In this document: positions 1 through 8,319 of the stretch, in pieces
How the letters are laid out: every line of letters starts with the position of its first letter
Position numbering within the stretch: the stretch's first letter is position 1
Assembly (NCBI RefSeq): GCF_014764385.1
Contig: NZ_CP061714.1
Span: 1,364,001-1,428,000, forward strand
DNA: 64,000 nt
Reading direction: 5' to 3'
DNA from: Luteimonas sp. MC1825
GTDB lineage: Bacteria > Pseudomonadota > Gammaproteobacteria > Xanthomonadales > Xanthomonadaceae
The notes under the pieces: model-generated
The model's input: only the letters and a program-made list of their open reading frames with translations
What the model was told of the DNA's origin: nothing
Databases searched by the model: none
Program-made: the position numbers and the translations under genes

Positions 1-1119
1 ACCTACACCCAGGTCTGGAACGCGGTCGGCGAGGGCGTCCCCGAGGCCGATCGCGACGCCGCCCAGGCCTTCATCGGCGCGCAGCTGCCGCAGGTTCGCC
101 AGCTGCACCAGCTGTTCCAGGTGCTGGAGAAGGCGCGCCGCCAGCGCGGCGCGATCGACTTCGAGACCTCCGAGGTGCGCTTCGTGCTCGGCCCGCAGGG
201 CGAGGTGACCCAAGCCGGCATGATCCAGCGCAACGACGCGCACAAGCTGATCGAGGAATGCATGATCGCGGCCAATGTGCAGGCCGCGCTGTTCCTGCTC
301 GAAGCCGCGGTGCCGGCGCCGTTCCGCGACCACGACCGGCCGCCGGAAGCCAAGTACGCCGACCTGCTGGAGTTCCTGAAGGAATTCCAGCTGCGCCTGC
401 CGACCTGGCAGAAGGTGCAGCCCAGGGACTACCGCAAGCTGCTGGAGACCGTGCGCGAGCGCCCGGACGCGGCGCTGCTGGAGTCGGTGCTGCTGCGCAG
501 CCAGTCGCTGGCGGTGTACGCGCCGGAGAACATCGGCCATTTCGGGCTGGCGCTGGAGGCGTACGCGCACTTCACGTCGCCGATCCGCCGCTACGCCGAC
601 CTGCTGGTGCACCGCGCCATCAAGCACGCGCTCAGCGGCGGCAAGGCCGCCAATTACGAATACTCCGCGCACCAGATGACCGCGCTGTCGCTGCAGTGCT
701 CGGAGCGTTCGCGGCGCGCCGACGAGGCGCAGCGCGAGGTCGACGAGCGCTACCGCGCGGCATGGATGGAAGAGCACATCGGCCGCGAGTTCGACGGCGT
801 GGTGAGCGGCGTGACCAGCTTCGGCCTGTTCATCGAACTGGCCGAGTCCAAGGTCAACGGCCTGGTGCACGTGACCCAGTTGCCCAACGACTTCTACCAC
901 TTCGACCCGATCCGCAAGACCCTGACCGGGCAGCGATCGGAGCGCGAATACCGTCTGGGCGACAGCGTGCGCATCGTGGTGCTCAAGGCCAGCGTGGAGG
1001 AGTTGAAGATCGACTTCCGTCTGGTCGGCGAAGGCCAGGGCACGCCCGGTGACCCGGGTGAGCCGCGCGGGCAAGCGCCGCGCGGCCAGCCGGCGAAGCG
1101 CGCGAAGAAGAAGTACTGA
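1..1119 (+). CDS. rnr: Ribonuclease R, C-terminal part (5' end outside window)
   Basis: This is the 3' portion of a 3'-to-5' exoribonuclease that degrades structured RNA, including rRNA fragments and mRNA. The frame is open from base 1 and ends at TGA 1117-1119, giving about 372 visible residues. It carries the end of the RNB catalytic domain (MIAANVQAA, then HFTSPIRRYADLLVHR). An S1 RNA-binding domain follows (FDGVVSGVTSFGLFIEL ... GLVHVTQL), and the protein ends in a basic tail finishing KRAKKKY. Basic tails are usual in RNase R and help unwinding. Catalytic aspartates of the RNB N-terminal half are outside the window. rlmB starts 20 bases downstream, the usual rnr-rlmB pairing in gammaproteobacteria, so the two are probably cotranscribed. 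Confidence 0.95.
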   Translation, partial: TYTQVWNAVGEGVPEADRDAAQAFIGAQLPQVRQLHQLFQVLEKARRQRGAIDFETSEVRFVLGPQGEVTQAGMIQRNDAHKLIEECMIAANVQAALFLLEAAVPAPFRDHDRPPEAKYADLLEFLKEFQLRLPTWQKVQPRDYRKLLETVRERPDAALLESVLLRSQSLAVYAPENIGHFGLALEAYAHFTSPIRRYADLLVHRAIKHALSGGKAANYEYSAHQMTALSLQCSERSRRADEAQREVDERYRAAWMEEHIGREFDGVVSGVTSFGLFIELAESKVNGLVHVTQLPNDFYHFDPIRKTLTGQRSEREYRLGDSVRIVVLKASVEELKIDFRLVGEGQGTPGDPGEPRGQAPRGQPAKRAKKKY

Positions 1120-1139
1120 GCGCGACCGCCAGGGCACTT

Positions 1140-1898
1140 ATGACAAGCAAGCAGAACCAGTGGATCGTCGGCATCAATGCGGTCGCGTCGGCGATCGAGC
1201 ACGATGCAGACAATGTGCGCGAAGTGTTGCTGGAGGCGGGCGGCAAGAACCCCCGTATCGGCGACATCGAGGACAACGCGCGCCGACGCGGCATCGACGT
1301 GCGCCGCGTGGCGCAGCAGGCGCTGGACGGCGTGGCCGGTGGCCTGCGCCACCAGGGCGCGGTGGCGCGCTACGCCGCGGCGAAAACCTTCGACGAGGAT
1401 GCGCTGCCGGGCCTGGTGGAGGCGGCCGAAGGCCGTGCGCTGCTGCTGGTGCTCGATGGCGTACAGGACCCGCACAACCTCGGCGCCTGCCTGCGCAGCG
1501 CCGCCGCGGCGGGCGTGACCGCGGTGCTGATCCCCAAGGACAAGGCGGTGCAGGTCAACGCCACGGTGCGCAAGACCTCGGCGGGCGCCGCGGACAGCAT
1601 CCCGGTGGTGCGCGTGACCAACCTCGCGCGCAGCCTGCGCGAGCTGCAGAAGCAGGGCGTGTGGATCTACGGGCTGGCGGGTGACGCCGCCGCGTCGCTG
1701 TACGCCATCGACCTGCGCGGCAATGTGGCCCTGGTGCTGGGTGGCGAAGGCGAAGGCCTGCGTCGCTTGACCCGCGACATGTGCGACCAGCTGGTGTCGC
1801 TGCCGATGCCCGGTGCCATCGCGGCCGGCGTTGAAAGCCTCAATGTGTCGGTGGCCGCCGGCGTGTGCCTGTTCGAGGCGGTCCGCCAGCGCGTCTAG
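1140..1898 (+). CDS. rlmB: 23S rRNA (guanosine-2'-O-)-methyltransferase RlmB
   Basis: A SpoU/TrmH-family enzyme that methylates the 2'-hydroxyl of G2251 in the 23S rRNA peptidyl-transferase loop, using S-adenosylmethionine. The 252 residues have the small N-terminal substrate-binding domain ([14 protein letters not shown]) and the knotted SPOUT domain: motif 1 ([12 protein letters not shown]), motif 2 ([15 protein letters not shown]) and motif 3 ([19 protein letters not shown]). The loop between motifs 2 and 3 ([14 protein letters not shown]) looks about four residues longer than in the E. coli enzyme as I remember it. It lies 20 bases after rnr on the same strand. Its 3' end overlaps the convergent rnt end by 4 bases. 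Confidence 0.95.
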   Translation: MTSKQNQWIVGINAVASAIEHDADNVREVLLEAGGKNPRIGDIEDNARRRGIDVRRVAQQALDGVAGGLRHQGAVARYAAAKTFDEDALPGLVEAAEGRALLLVLDGVQDPHNLGACLRSAAAAGVTAVLIPKDKAVQVNATVRKTSAGAADSIPVVRVTNLARSLRELQKQGVWIYGLAGDAAASLYAIDLRGNVALVLGGEGEGLRRLTRDMCDQLVSLPMPGAIAAGVESLNVSVAAGVCLFEAVRQRV

Positions 1899-2614
1899 GC
1901 GGGCAGGGTGTCGCCGCCGGCAGTCGGGGTGCCCTGCGCGCCGCCGGCACTGTCCGAGGCACCTGCCTCGGGCGCCGGCTGGGCATGCCGGCCCCAGGCG
2001 TTGGCGATGATGCAGAACAGTTCGCCGGTGCGTTCCGTGTCGTAGACGGCCGAGTGCGCCTCGTCGCTGTTCCAGTCCATGCCCGCCGCCTGCACCGCGC
2101 GCGCCAGCACGGTCTGGCCATAGGCGAGGCCCGCCATGGTGACGGTGTCGAACACGCTGAAGGGATGGAAGGGATTGCGCTTGTGCCCGCTGCGCGCGAC
2201 CGCGGCATTGAGGAAATTCAGGTCGAAGTGCGCGTTGTGGCCCACCAGGATCGCGCGCTGGCAGCCGTGCTTGCGCATCGCCGCGCGCACCGGCGCGAAC
2301 ACGTGGTCCAGCGCCTCGTGCTCGCCTTTGGCGAAACGGAACGGATGGTCGAGGTCGATGCCGGTGATCTGCAGCGACTTCGGATCGATGTCGGTACCGG
2401 GTGCCGGCACCACGTGCGCGCTGGCGCCTTCGCCGAGCACGTAGCGGCCGGTCGCGTCCAGGTCGACCGGGCGCACCGCGATCTCCAGCAGCGCGTGGCG
2501 GTTCCAGTCGAAGCCGCCGGTCTCGACATCGACCACCACCGGCAGGAAGCCGCGGAAGCGCGCCGACATGGGGGCGAAGGACGGGGGCGTGGAAGGTTCG
2601 GGCAGGGTGCTCAC
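1895..2614 (-). CDS. rnt: Ribonuclease T (DEDDh 3'-5' exoribonuclease)
   Basis: RNase T trims the 3' CCA ends of tRNA and matures the 3' ends of 5S, 23S and small stable RNAs. The protein shows the DEDDh exonuclease motifs: [20 protein letters not shown] (ExoI, D and E), [15 protein letters not shown] (ExoII, D) and [14 protein letters not shown] (ExoIII, H and D). Two starts are possible. GTG 2614 gives 239 aa, lies 5 bases after the hvfC stop, and is followed by high G/C third positions, while the codons just before it include AGA and CTA. ATG 2569 gives 224 aa, nearer the E. coli length. Neither has a clear ribosome-binding site. I favour GTG 2614 with translational coupling to hvfC. The link to the upstream cassette is probably one of position only. 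Confidence 0.9.
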   Translation of the reverse strand: MSTLPEPSTPPSFAPMSARFRGFLPVVVDVETGGFDWNRHALLEIAVRPVDLDATGRYVLGEGASAHVVPAPGTDIDPKSLQITGIDLDHPFRFAKGEHEALDHVFAPVRAAMRKHGCQRAILVGHNAHFDLNFLNAAVARSGHKRNPFHPFSVFDTVTMAGLAYGQTVLARAVQAAGMDWNSDEAHSAVYDTERTGELFCIIANAWGRHAQPAPEAGASDSAGGAQGTPTAGGDTLPA

Positions 2615-2619
2615 CGGCG

Positions 2620-3447
2620 CTAGTCTAGCCGAGCGCGCCGGCCACCTTTCAACGCCGCACCGGTCACGATGCCCTGGCGGTGCCATTGCCGCAGCATCGC
2701 CACGCCCTGCGCGAGAAAGCCGGCATCGCAGGCCATGCCGGCCTCGCCGGCCAGCGCCGCCAGCTGTTCGCGACCACCCAGGGCGGGCGCCTCATCCAGA
2801 CGTTGCAGCAGCCGCCAGGCCAGCGCGCTGGGCGCGTGGAACCGGACCCGGCCATCGGCCTCGCGATGCAGCAGCAGGAGCGTCGGCTGCAGCGGTGGCT
2901 CGCCCGGCTGGAAATCCGGGCCGATGCGCTGCACCGGCCAGGCATAGGCCAGTGGCCAGGCCAGCGGCGACAGCACGGGCGCGCCCGACAGCAGCGCTGC
3001 GTCGACGTCGGTGGCGGGCGCGTCGAGCGGGTCATGGGCGATGTCATCGATGCGTGCCTCGCTGATCTGCAGCGCCAGTTCGATCCATTCGTAGTGCGCC
3101 AGTTCGGCCAGCCACGGCTCGCGGCCGCCACTGTCCTCGAGGTAGCGCAGGAACTCGCGCGCCACCTCGGTGAACAGCGGCGTGCGCGCGCCATGCCCCC
3201 GGTAGAAATCGCGCACGAGCGCTGGCCAGCGCTCGCCGTAGACACGCTTGATCACCGGGAAGTTGCCGCCCAGCAGGCCCTCGATGTTGTTGAAGAACAG
3301 GTCGCGGTAGATCTCCAGGCGGCGCGGCTCGATGCCGGCGGGCGGCGGTGCGCGTTCCGGGTCGCGGATGTAGGCGGCCAGCGCGTCCTGTTGCGCGCGC
3401 AGGGTTTCTTCGCCGCTCCGGTCGCCGGGGACGCGATCAGGCGGCAT
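2620..3447 (-). CDS. hvfC: HvfC/BufC-type DUF2063 partner protein of an MNIO enzyme
   Basis: A 275-residue protein of the DUF2063 family, which pairs with DUF692/MNIO enzymes in modifying ribosomally made copper-binding peptides. The N-terminal half carries the family pattern: [15 protein letters not shown], then [32 protein letters not shown] and a helical stretch around [14 protein letters not shown]. The C-terminal half ([22 protein letters not shown]) resembles the HvfC winged-helix-like domain. In characterised systems this partner is needed to bring precursor and enzyme together. Its ATG at 3447-3445 overlaps the end of hvfB by 11 bases, so translation is very likely coupled. No catalytic residues are expected. 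It is followed by rnt; no DoxX-type gene (present in some hvf operons) is seen here. Confidence 0.88.
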   Translation of the reverse strand: MPPDRVPGDRSGEETLRAQQDALAAYIRDPERAPPPAGIEPRRLEIYRDLFFNNIEGLLGGNFPVIKRVYGERWPALVRDFYRGHGARTPLFTEVAREFLRYLEDSGGREPWLAELAHYEWIELALQISEARIDDIAHDPLDAPATDVDAALLSGAPVLSPLAWPLAYAWPVQRIGPDFQPGEPPLQPTLLLLHREADGRVRFHAPSALAWRLLQRLDEAPALGGREQLAALAGEAGMACDAGFLAQGVAMLRQWHRQGIVTGAALKGGRRARLD

Positions 3448-4294
3448 GGTCGCGCAGCGTCGCGGCAGTCAGATGGCTGCGCACGGTATCCAGTTCGCCG
3501 AGCAGCGCGTCGAACGGCGGGACGTTGAAGTCGCGCTCCAGGACCGTCGGGTGCGTGCCGTGCACGCGGTAGGCCTCGGCGAGCAGCGCCCAGACCGGGT
3601 CGCCGACCGCCGCGCCATGGGTGTCGATCTTCAGGTCCGGGGCTTCGTCGTAGTGGCCGGCGACATGGATGCAGGCGATTCGCGAGGATGGCAGCCCGCG
3701 CAGGAACGCATGCGCGTCATAGCCGTGGTTGGTCGCATTGACCACGATGTTGTTGACGTCGAGCAGGAGGTCACAGTCGGCTTCGGCCAGCACCGCGTTG
3801 ATGAACTCCAGTTCGGCGAGCGCTGTCGCCGCTTCGACCGGAATGACGGCGTAGTAGGAAATGTTCTCGACCGCGATGCGGCGGCCCAGGATGTCCTGCG
3901 CACGGCGGATGCGCGCGGCGACGTGGTGCACCGCCTCCTCGGTGAACGGCAGCGGCAGCAGGTCGTAGAGCTGGCCCAGGCGGTCGCCGCAGGCACTCAG
4001 GTGTTCGCTGTAGAGCGGCGCACGGTGTGCGTCGAGAAAGCGCCGCAGCTTGTGCAGGAAGGTCTCGTCCAGCGCGGCCGGGCCGCCGAGGGAAAGCGAC
4101 AGGCCATGGAAGACCATCGGGTGGCGTGCCGCCAGTTCGGCGAAGGCATCGCCCATGGCGCCGCCAACGCCCATCCAGTTTTCGGGCGCGGCCTCGAGGA
4201 AATCGAAGCTGCCCGCGGGCGCCGCGCGCAGCTCCGCGAGCAGGCCGCGGCGCAGCCCGAGGCCAACGCTGCGAGGGTCGAGCACCGGCACCAT
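3437..4294 (-). CDS. hvfB: MNIO-family (DUF692) peptide-modifying oxidase, HvfB/BufB type
   Basis: A 285-residue multinuclear non-heme iron oxidative enzyme with a TIM-barrel fold. Relatives (MbnB, HvfB, TglH) oxidise cysteine side chains of peptide precursors; HvfB converts EGKCG cysteines to oxazolone/thioamide groups that bind copper. Visible family metal-ligand and active-site motifs: EAAPENW (E34, E38, N39), HGLSLSLGG (H63), SEHLS (E97, H98), ENISYY (E143, N144), [16 protein letters not shown] (D179, N181, H190), HVAGH (H210, H214), DTHG (D224, H226) and ERDFNVP (E253, D255). None looks missing, so the enzyme should be active. It sits between the precursor gene and hvfC. A strong stem-loop separates it from the precursor gene. 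Confidence 0.93.
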   Translation of the reverse strand: MVPVLDPRSVGLGLRRGLLAELRAAPAGSFDFLEAAPENWMGVGGAMGDAFAELAARHPMVFHGLSLSLGGPAALDETFLHKLRRFLDAHRAPLYSEHLSACGDRLGQLYDLLPLPFTEEAVHHVAARIRRAQDILGRRIAVENISYYAVIPVEAATALAELEFINAVLAEADCDLLLDVNNIVVNATNHGYDAHAFLRGLPSSRIACIHVAGHYDEAPDLKIDTHGAAVGDPVWALLAEAYRVHGTHPTVLERDFNVPPFDALLGELDTVRSHLTAATLRDHAA

Positions 4295-4301
4295 GGCGGC
4301 T

Positions 4302-4330
4302 ACCGGTGCGCGCGGGCCGCGCGCACCGGT
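4302..4330 (-). promoter_or_regulatory. Strong inter-gene stem-loop between hvfA and hvfB
   Basis: A perfect inverted repeat: arm ACCGGTGCGCGC at 4302-4313 and its exact complement at 4319-4330, with a five-base centre that can add one more G-C pair. It starts 7 bases upstream of the hvfB start codon and lies in the 48-base gap after hvfA. There is no T-run on the minus strand, so it is not a canonical intrinsic terminator. Such a structure could protect the 3' end of the hvfA message or reduce read-through or initiation into hvfB, giving more precursor than enzyme. This role is inferred. Confidence 0.55.
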
Positions 4331-4342
4331 GTCAGGCCTGGC

Positions 4343-4762
4343 TCAGGCGGCGCCGCCGCACTTGCCCTCGCCGCACTTGCCTTCGCCGCACTTGCCTTCC
4401 TGTGCCGCCTTGCCGTCGCCTGCCTTCTTTTCGGCATGGTGCGCGTCGTGCTCGGCCTGGTCGACGAAACCGTCGCTGTTGACGTCCATGGCCGCGAAGT
4501 AGGCGGCATCCTTGTCCGGGTGGCGCGCGGTGAATTCGGCGGCGGAGATGCGGCCATCACCGTCGCTGTCGACCTTGCTCATGCCGCAGGTGCCTTCGCC
4601 GGTCTTGGCGGCGGGCTCGCCGGTGGCCTGTGCGCTCACTGCGGTGCCGGCCGCCATGTAGCCGCTGCCCAGCTGGTGCATGGCGAACGCGGAGCCGGAA
4701 AGTGCGATGCCGCCGAGCGCGGCCATGGCCAGGGCGACGGGTTTGTTCGTGGGCTTCGACAT
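4343..4762 (-). CDS. hvfA: HvfA-like precursor of a copper-binding modified peptide, with EF-hands
   Basis: A 139-residue exported precursor. Residues 1-27 form a signal peptide (basic start, hydrophobic core, cleavage after SAFA). One EGTCG lies at 56-60. Two EF-hand loops follow: D65-x-D67-x-D69-x-R71 to E76, and D93-x-N95-x-D97 to E104. A His/Lys-rich linker leads to three EGKCG units at 122-136 and a GAA end. Known HvfA peptides have their EGKCG cysteines changed to oxazolone/thioamide by HvfBC and then bind copper. I infer the same here, with calcium binding or a fold role for the EF-hands. The start at 4762 is chosen because GGAGA lies 5 bases upstream; an ATG four codons earlier (4774) lacks a good site. 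It is the first gene of the hvfA-hvfB-hvfC run and lies 86 bases after phoU. Confidence 0.9.
   Translation of the reverse strand: MSKPTNKPVALAMAALGGIALSGSAFAMHQLGSGYMAAGTAVSAQATGEPAAKTGEGTCGMSKVDSDGDGRISAAEFTARHPDKDAAYFAAMDVNSDGFVDQAEHDAHHAEKKAGDGKAAQEGKCGEGKCGEGKCGGAA
4355..4399 (-). repeat. Three tandem 15-bp units encoding EGKCG
   Basis: Three head-to-tail 15-base units at 4355-4369, 4370-4384 and 4385-4399 encode the three EGKCG motifs of the precursor. Units two and three are identical, and unit one differs by a single synonymous base. The near identity suggests recent duplication by slippage, so copy number may vary between strains. Confidence 0.85.
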
Positions 4763-4800
4763 GTCGGTCTCCATCTTGCCCGGCGGATGCCGGGAGGCGG

Positions 4801-4835
4801 ATTATGCCGCAGCCCGGCGTGCTGCATAGCAGCAC
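4801..4835 (-). promoter_or_regulatory. Candidate hvfA promoter with a dyad at the -35 region
   Basis: A -10-like CATAAT lies at 4806-4801 on the minus strand, about 40 bases before the hvfA start. No TTGACA-like box is present. The -35 region instead holds a perfect dyad, arms GTGCTGC at 4829-4835 and 4819-4825 around a 3-base centre. This could be an activator or repressor site, or an mRNA hairpin after phoU. There is no T-run, so it is unlikely to be a phoU terminator. Confidence 0.35.
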
Positions 4836-4848
4836 ACGCGGCCGGCAT

Positions 4849-5553
4849 TCAGGCGGTGGTATTGGTGTCGTCGCGCTTCTCGCGGGGCGGCAGGTTGTCC
4901 TCGCCACGCACCACGAACCAGATGTTCTCGGCGATGTTGGTGGCGTGGTCGCCGATCCGTTCGAGGTTCTTGGCCATGAACAGCAGGTGCGTGCAGCCGG
5001 TGATCGCGCGCGCGTCCTCCATCATGTAGGTGAGCAACTCGCGGAACAGGCGGGTGTAGGCGGCATCGAGTTCGGCATCGCGCTCGCGGACGCGCTGCGC
5101 GGCCTCCGCGTCGGCGTTGCGGTAGGCCTCGAGCACGTCGCGCACCTGGCGCGCGGCGAGCACCCCGAGTGGTGCAAGGCCCCCGGCGAGCGGCAGCGGC
5201 GGCGCCTGGTTGAGCGCCTTGGAGCGCTTGGCGATGTTGCTGGCGTAGTCGCCGATGCGCTCGAGGTCGGACACGATGCGCAGCGCGGCGAGGATTTCGC
5301 GCAGGTCGCGTGCCAGCGGGCCGCGCGTCGCGGTCATCATGACGTCCTGGCTGACCTCGCGCTCGATCGCGTCGATGGCCTCGTCGTTGGCGATGATGCG
5401 CTCGGCGGCGCGATCGTCGCGGCGCTCCACGACATCGAGCGCGGCTTCGAGCTGGGCGACCGACATCTCGCCCATGCGCAGGATCTCGTCGATGATGCGT
5501 TCGCGTTCTTCGTCCTGGGCGCGCAGGATGTGGTCATGGGGCTGCATGGTCAT
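4849..5553 (-). CDS. phoU: Phosphate-specific transport regulator PhoU
   Basis: A 234-residue cytoplasmic helical protein that links the PstSCAB transporter to the PhoR/PhoB two-component system, keeping PhoR in phosphatase mode when phosphate is plentiful. It has two copies of the PhoU three-helix motif. Their metal-binding signatures are visible as [21 protein letters not shown] and [20 protein letters not shown] (the E/D-x3-D pattern in each). The start ATG at 5553 overlaps the pstB stop by four bases (ATGA), giving translational coupling. It is the last gene of pstSCAB-phoU. No phoB or phoR is present in this window. Confidence 0.96.
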   Translation of the reverse strand: MTMQPHDHILRAQDEERERIIDEILRMGEMSVAQLEAALDVVERRDDRAAERIIANDEAIDAIEREVSQDVMMTATRGPLARDLREILAALRIVSDLERIGDYASNIAKRSKALNQAPPLPLAGGLAPLGVLAARQVRDVLEAYRNADAEAAQRVRERDAELDAAYTRLFRELLTYMMEDARAITGCTHLLFMAKNLERIGDHATNIAENIWFVVRGEDNLPPREKRDDTNTTA

Positions 5554-6392
5554 CCGAACCTTCCGGTGATGTAGTCCTCGGTCTGCTGCTTCGAGGGATT
5601 GGAAAAGATGGTCGCGGTGGCGTCGTGTTCGACCATGTCGCCGAGATACATGAACGCCGTGTAATCGGAGACGCGCGCGGCCTGCTGCATGTTGTGGGTG
5701 ACGATGACGATGGTGTAGTCGAGCTTGAGCTCTTCGATGAGTTGCTCGATGCGGCTGGTGGAGATCGGGTCCAGCGCCGAGGTCGGCTCGTCGAGCAGCA
5801 ACACCTCCGGCTTCAGCGCCACCGCGCGTGCGATGCAAAGCCGCTGCTGCTGGCCGCCGGACAGGCCCAGCGCGCTCTGCTGCAGCTTGTCCTTGACCTC
5901 GTCCCACAGCGCCCCCTGGCGGAGCGCGCCTTCGACGCGCGCGTCCATCTCGGCCTTCGACAGCTTTTCGTGGTGGCGGATGGCGTAGGCGATGTTCTCG
6001 TAGATGGTCATCGGGAACGGCACCGGCTTCTGGAACACCATGCCGACCTTCGAACGCAGGCGGTTCATCGGGTACTTGGGCGCCAGGATGTCCTCGCCGT
6101 CGAGCAGGATGCTGCCGCTCGCCACCTGCCCCGGATACAGGGCGTAGATGCGGTTGAACACCCGCAGCAGCGTCGACTTGCCACAGCCGGACGGCCCGAT
6201 GAGCGCACTCACGCGCTTTTCGGGGATGTCCATGTTGACGCCCTTGATGGCGTGGAACTTGCCGTAGTGGAAGTCGAGGCCGCGCACCTGGATCTTGATC
6301 GGCGCCTTCGCGGCGGCCGTGGCGCGTTCCGGGGTCGCGGTGGAAAACGCGATGCGCCCGGCTGCTTGGAGGTGGGGGGAGCTGTCGTTCAT
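5550..6392 (-). CDS. pstB: Phosphate ABC transporter ATP-binding protein PstB
   Basis: The ATPase of the high-affinity phosphate importer at the inner face of the cytoplasmic membrane. It shows Walker A (GPSGCGKST), Q-loop ([11 protein letters not shown]), ABC signature (LSGGQQQR), Walker B ([12 protein letters not shown]) and the switch His (VTHNMQQ). From ATG 6392 it is 280 residues; about 35 residues of poorly conserved N-terminal sequence precede the ABC domain. An alternative ATG at 6425 would overlap the pstA stop. Neither has a strong ribosome-binding site. It forms a four-base ATGA overlap with phoU downstream. Confidence 0.95.
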   Translation of the reverse strand: MNDSSPHLQAAGRIAFSTATPERATAAAKAPIKIQVRGLDFHYGKFHAIKGVNMDIPEKRVSALIGPSGCGKSTLLRVFNRIYALYPGQVASGSILLDGEDILAPKYPMNRLRSKVGMVFQKPVPFPMTIYENIAYAIRHHEKLSKAEMDARVEGALRQGALWDEVKDKLQQSALGLSGGQQQRLCIARAVALKPEVLLLDEPTSALDPISTSRIEQLIEELKLDYTIVIVTHNMQQAARVSDYTAFMYLGDMVEHDATATIFSNPSKQQTEDYITGRFG

Positions 6393-6417
6393 CGACGGGA
6401 TCCGGAGGGGAAGGGTG

Positions 6418-7299
6418 TCAATCATTCGGGATGCGGTTGCGCAGCAGCAGCGCACGCGCCACCAGGCCGATCAGCAGCACGAACACGGTCAGCACCAGCG
6501 CACCGGCCCAGGCCAGCTGTTGCCAGCTCTCGTAGGGGCTGGCGGCGTACTGGTACATCACCGTGGGCACGCTGGCCATCGGCTGCATGATGTTGCTGTT
6601 CCAGTACAGGTTGCCGAACGCGGTGAACAGCAGCGGCGCGGTCTCGCCGCTGATCCGCGCCAGCGCCAGCAGGATGCCGGTCACGATGCCCGCCGACGCG
6701 CTGCGGTAGAGGACCTGCACGGTGACCTTCCACTGCGGGACGCCGAGCGACAGCGCCGCCTCGCGCATCTGCGTCGGCACCAGCCGCAGCATCTCGTCGG
6801 TGGTTCGCAGCACCACCGGCAGCACGATGAAGGCGAGCGCGACGGCACCGGCGAAGGCCGAGAAATTGCCGCCGCTGCGCATCACCAGCAAGGTGTACAC
6901 GAACAGGCCGAGCACGATCGATGGTGCCGACATCAGGATGTCGTTGATGAAGCGCACGGTGCCCGCGATGCGGCTGCGGCTGCCGTACTCGGCCAGCCAC
7001 GTGCCCGCGGCGACGCCCAGCGGCGCGCCGATCAGGATCGCCAGCCCGCACATCACGGCCGAGCCGAACAGCGCATTGCGCAGGCCGCCTTCGGCCATCG
7101 GCGGCGGCGTGTCCTGGGTGAACAGCTGCCAGTTCACGCCGGCGATGCCCTTGCTGACCAGCGTCCACAGGATCCAGGCCAGGAACACCAGCCCGAGCAC
7201 GGCCGCAACGCAGGACAGCACCATCGCCGCCGCACTGGTGATGCGCCGGCGCAGGTACAGGCTGTCGGCGGCCCGCTGTCGATCGATCACGGCCGACAT
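6418..7299 (-). CDS. pstA: Phosphate ABC transporter permease PstA
   Basis: One of the two membrane subunits of the Pst importer. The 293 residues hold an N-terminal membrane helix ([20 protein letters not shown]), a periplasmic segment, and then the five-helix permease domain with the coupling-loop motif that contacts PstB ([21 protein letters not shown]). The ATG at 7299 shares one base with the pstC stop (TGATG). It is preceded by a good site (GGAGGG, six bases upstream), so initiation is both coupled and strong. Confidence 0.95.
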   Translation of the reverse strand: MSAVIDRQRAADSLYLRRRITSAAAMVLSCVAAVLGLVFLAWILWTLVSKGIAGVNWQLFTQDTPPPMAEGGLRNALFGSAVMCGLAILIGAPLGVAAGTWLAEYGSRSRIAGTVRFINDILMSAPSIVLGLFVYTLLVMRSGGNFSAFAGAVALAFIVLPVVLRTTDEMLRLVPTQMREAALSLGVPQWKVTVQVLYRSASAGIVTGILLALARISGETAPLLFTAFGNLYWNSNIMQPMASVPTVMYQYAASPYESWQQLAWAGALVLTVFVLLIGLVARALLLRNRIPND

Positions 7300-8267
7300 C
7301 AGTTGCCCTCCCTGCGTGCAAGCCGCGACAGCATCGTGCGTGCCAGCGCGAGCACGATGAAGGTCACGATGAACAATACGAAGCCGAGCAGCAGCAGCGC
7401 GGAGCGGTAGGTGTCGGTGGCTTCGCCGAAGTCGTTGGCGATCAGCGCGGCGATCGTGGTGCCGGGCTCAAGCAGCGACGGCGTCAGGCGCACGCTGTTG
7501 CCGACCACGAACGCGACCGCCATGGTCTCGCCCAGTGCGCGCCCCAGGCCGAGGAAGATGCCGCCGATCACCGCCGAGCGTGTGTAGGGCAGCACCACGT
7601 CCCAGCAGACCTCCCATTTCGTCGAGCCCAATGCATAGGCCGACTCCTTCAGCCGCGTTGGCACGGTCAGGAACACCTCGCGCATCACCGAAGAGATGAA
7701 GGGGATGACCATGATCGACAGCACCAGGCCGGCGGTGAGCAGGCCGATCCCCAGCGGCGGGCCCTGGAACAGCGCGCCGACCAGTGGCAGGGTGCCGACG
7801 TGGTCGTTGAGCCACGGGGTGACGTGTTCGGTCATCACCGGGACGAACACGAACAGGCCCCACATGCCGTAGATGATCGACGGAATGCCCGCCAGCAGCT
7901 CGATCGCTGTGCCGACCGGTCCACGCAGCCAGCGCGGCGCGACCTCGGTCAGGAACACCGCGATGCCGAAGCTCACCGGCACCGCCACCAGCATGGCGAT
8001 GATCGCGGTGACCACCGTGCCGTAGATCGGCGCGAGCGCACCGTAGCGGTTCTCGACCGGATTCCACTCGGACGACAGGAAGAACGACAGTCCCTGCGAT
8101 TGCAGGGCGTCACGGCCCCCCCAGAGCATCGCCAGCGCGGCTGTGGCGAGTGACAGCACCACGAAGACCACGGTGGCCACCAGCGCGTAGCGGAACCAGC
8201 GGTCGGCGCGCGCATCGCGCATGTCACGCGTGCGCGGGACGGTGTCGGGGAGTGTGCTGGCGCTCAT
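7299..8267 (-). CDS. pstC: Phosphate ABC transporter permease PstC
   Basis: The partner permease of PstA. From ATG 8267 it has 322 residues: a cytoplasmic N-terminus, a first membrane helix (ALVATVVFVVLSLATAALAM), a periplasmic domain containing SSEWNPVENRYGALAPIYGT (a PstC signature), and the permease core with the coupling loop (RLKESAYALGSTKWEVCWDVVLP). The start has AGGGA five bases upstream. In-frame sequence farther upstream overlaps the pstS end and is not conserved. Fifty-two bases separate it from pstS. The absence of a terminator in that gap suggests one transcript. Confidence 0.95.
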   Translation of the reverse strand: MSASTLPDTVPRTRDMRDARADRWFRYALVATVVFVVLSLATAALAMLWGGRDALQSQGLSFFLSSEWNPVENRYGALAPIYGTVVTAIIAMLVAVPVSFGIAVFLTEVAPRWLRGPVGTAIELLAGIPSIIYGMWGLFVFVPVMTEHVTPWLNDHVGTLPLVGALFQGPPLGIGLLTAGLVLSIMVIPFISSVMREVFLTVPTRLKESAYALGSTKWEVCWDVVLPYTRSAVIGGIFLGLGRALGETMAVAFVVGNSVRLTPSLLEPGTTIAALIANDFGEATDTYRSALLLLGFVLFIVTFIVLALARTMLSRLARREGN

Positions 8268-8319
8268 CTGGGTCCCTGGCGTGCGAGGACGTCCGCCGCG
8301 GATGCGGCGGGCGCTGGCG

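Noticed and set aside
4355..4399. Short tandem repeats as a possible CRISPR remnant
   Set aside because: The units are contiguous without spacers and encode the EGKCG motifs in frame.
4819..4835. Dyad after phoU as an intrinsic terminator
   Set aside because: It has no T-run on the minus strand. It is better placed as a promoter element.
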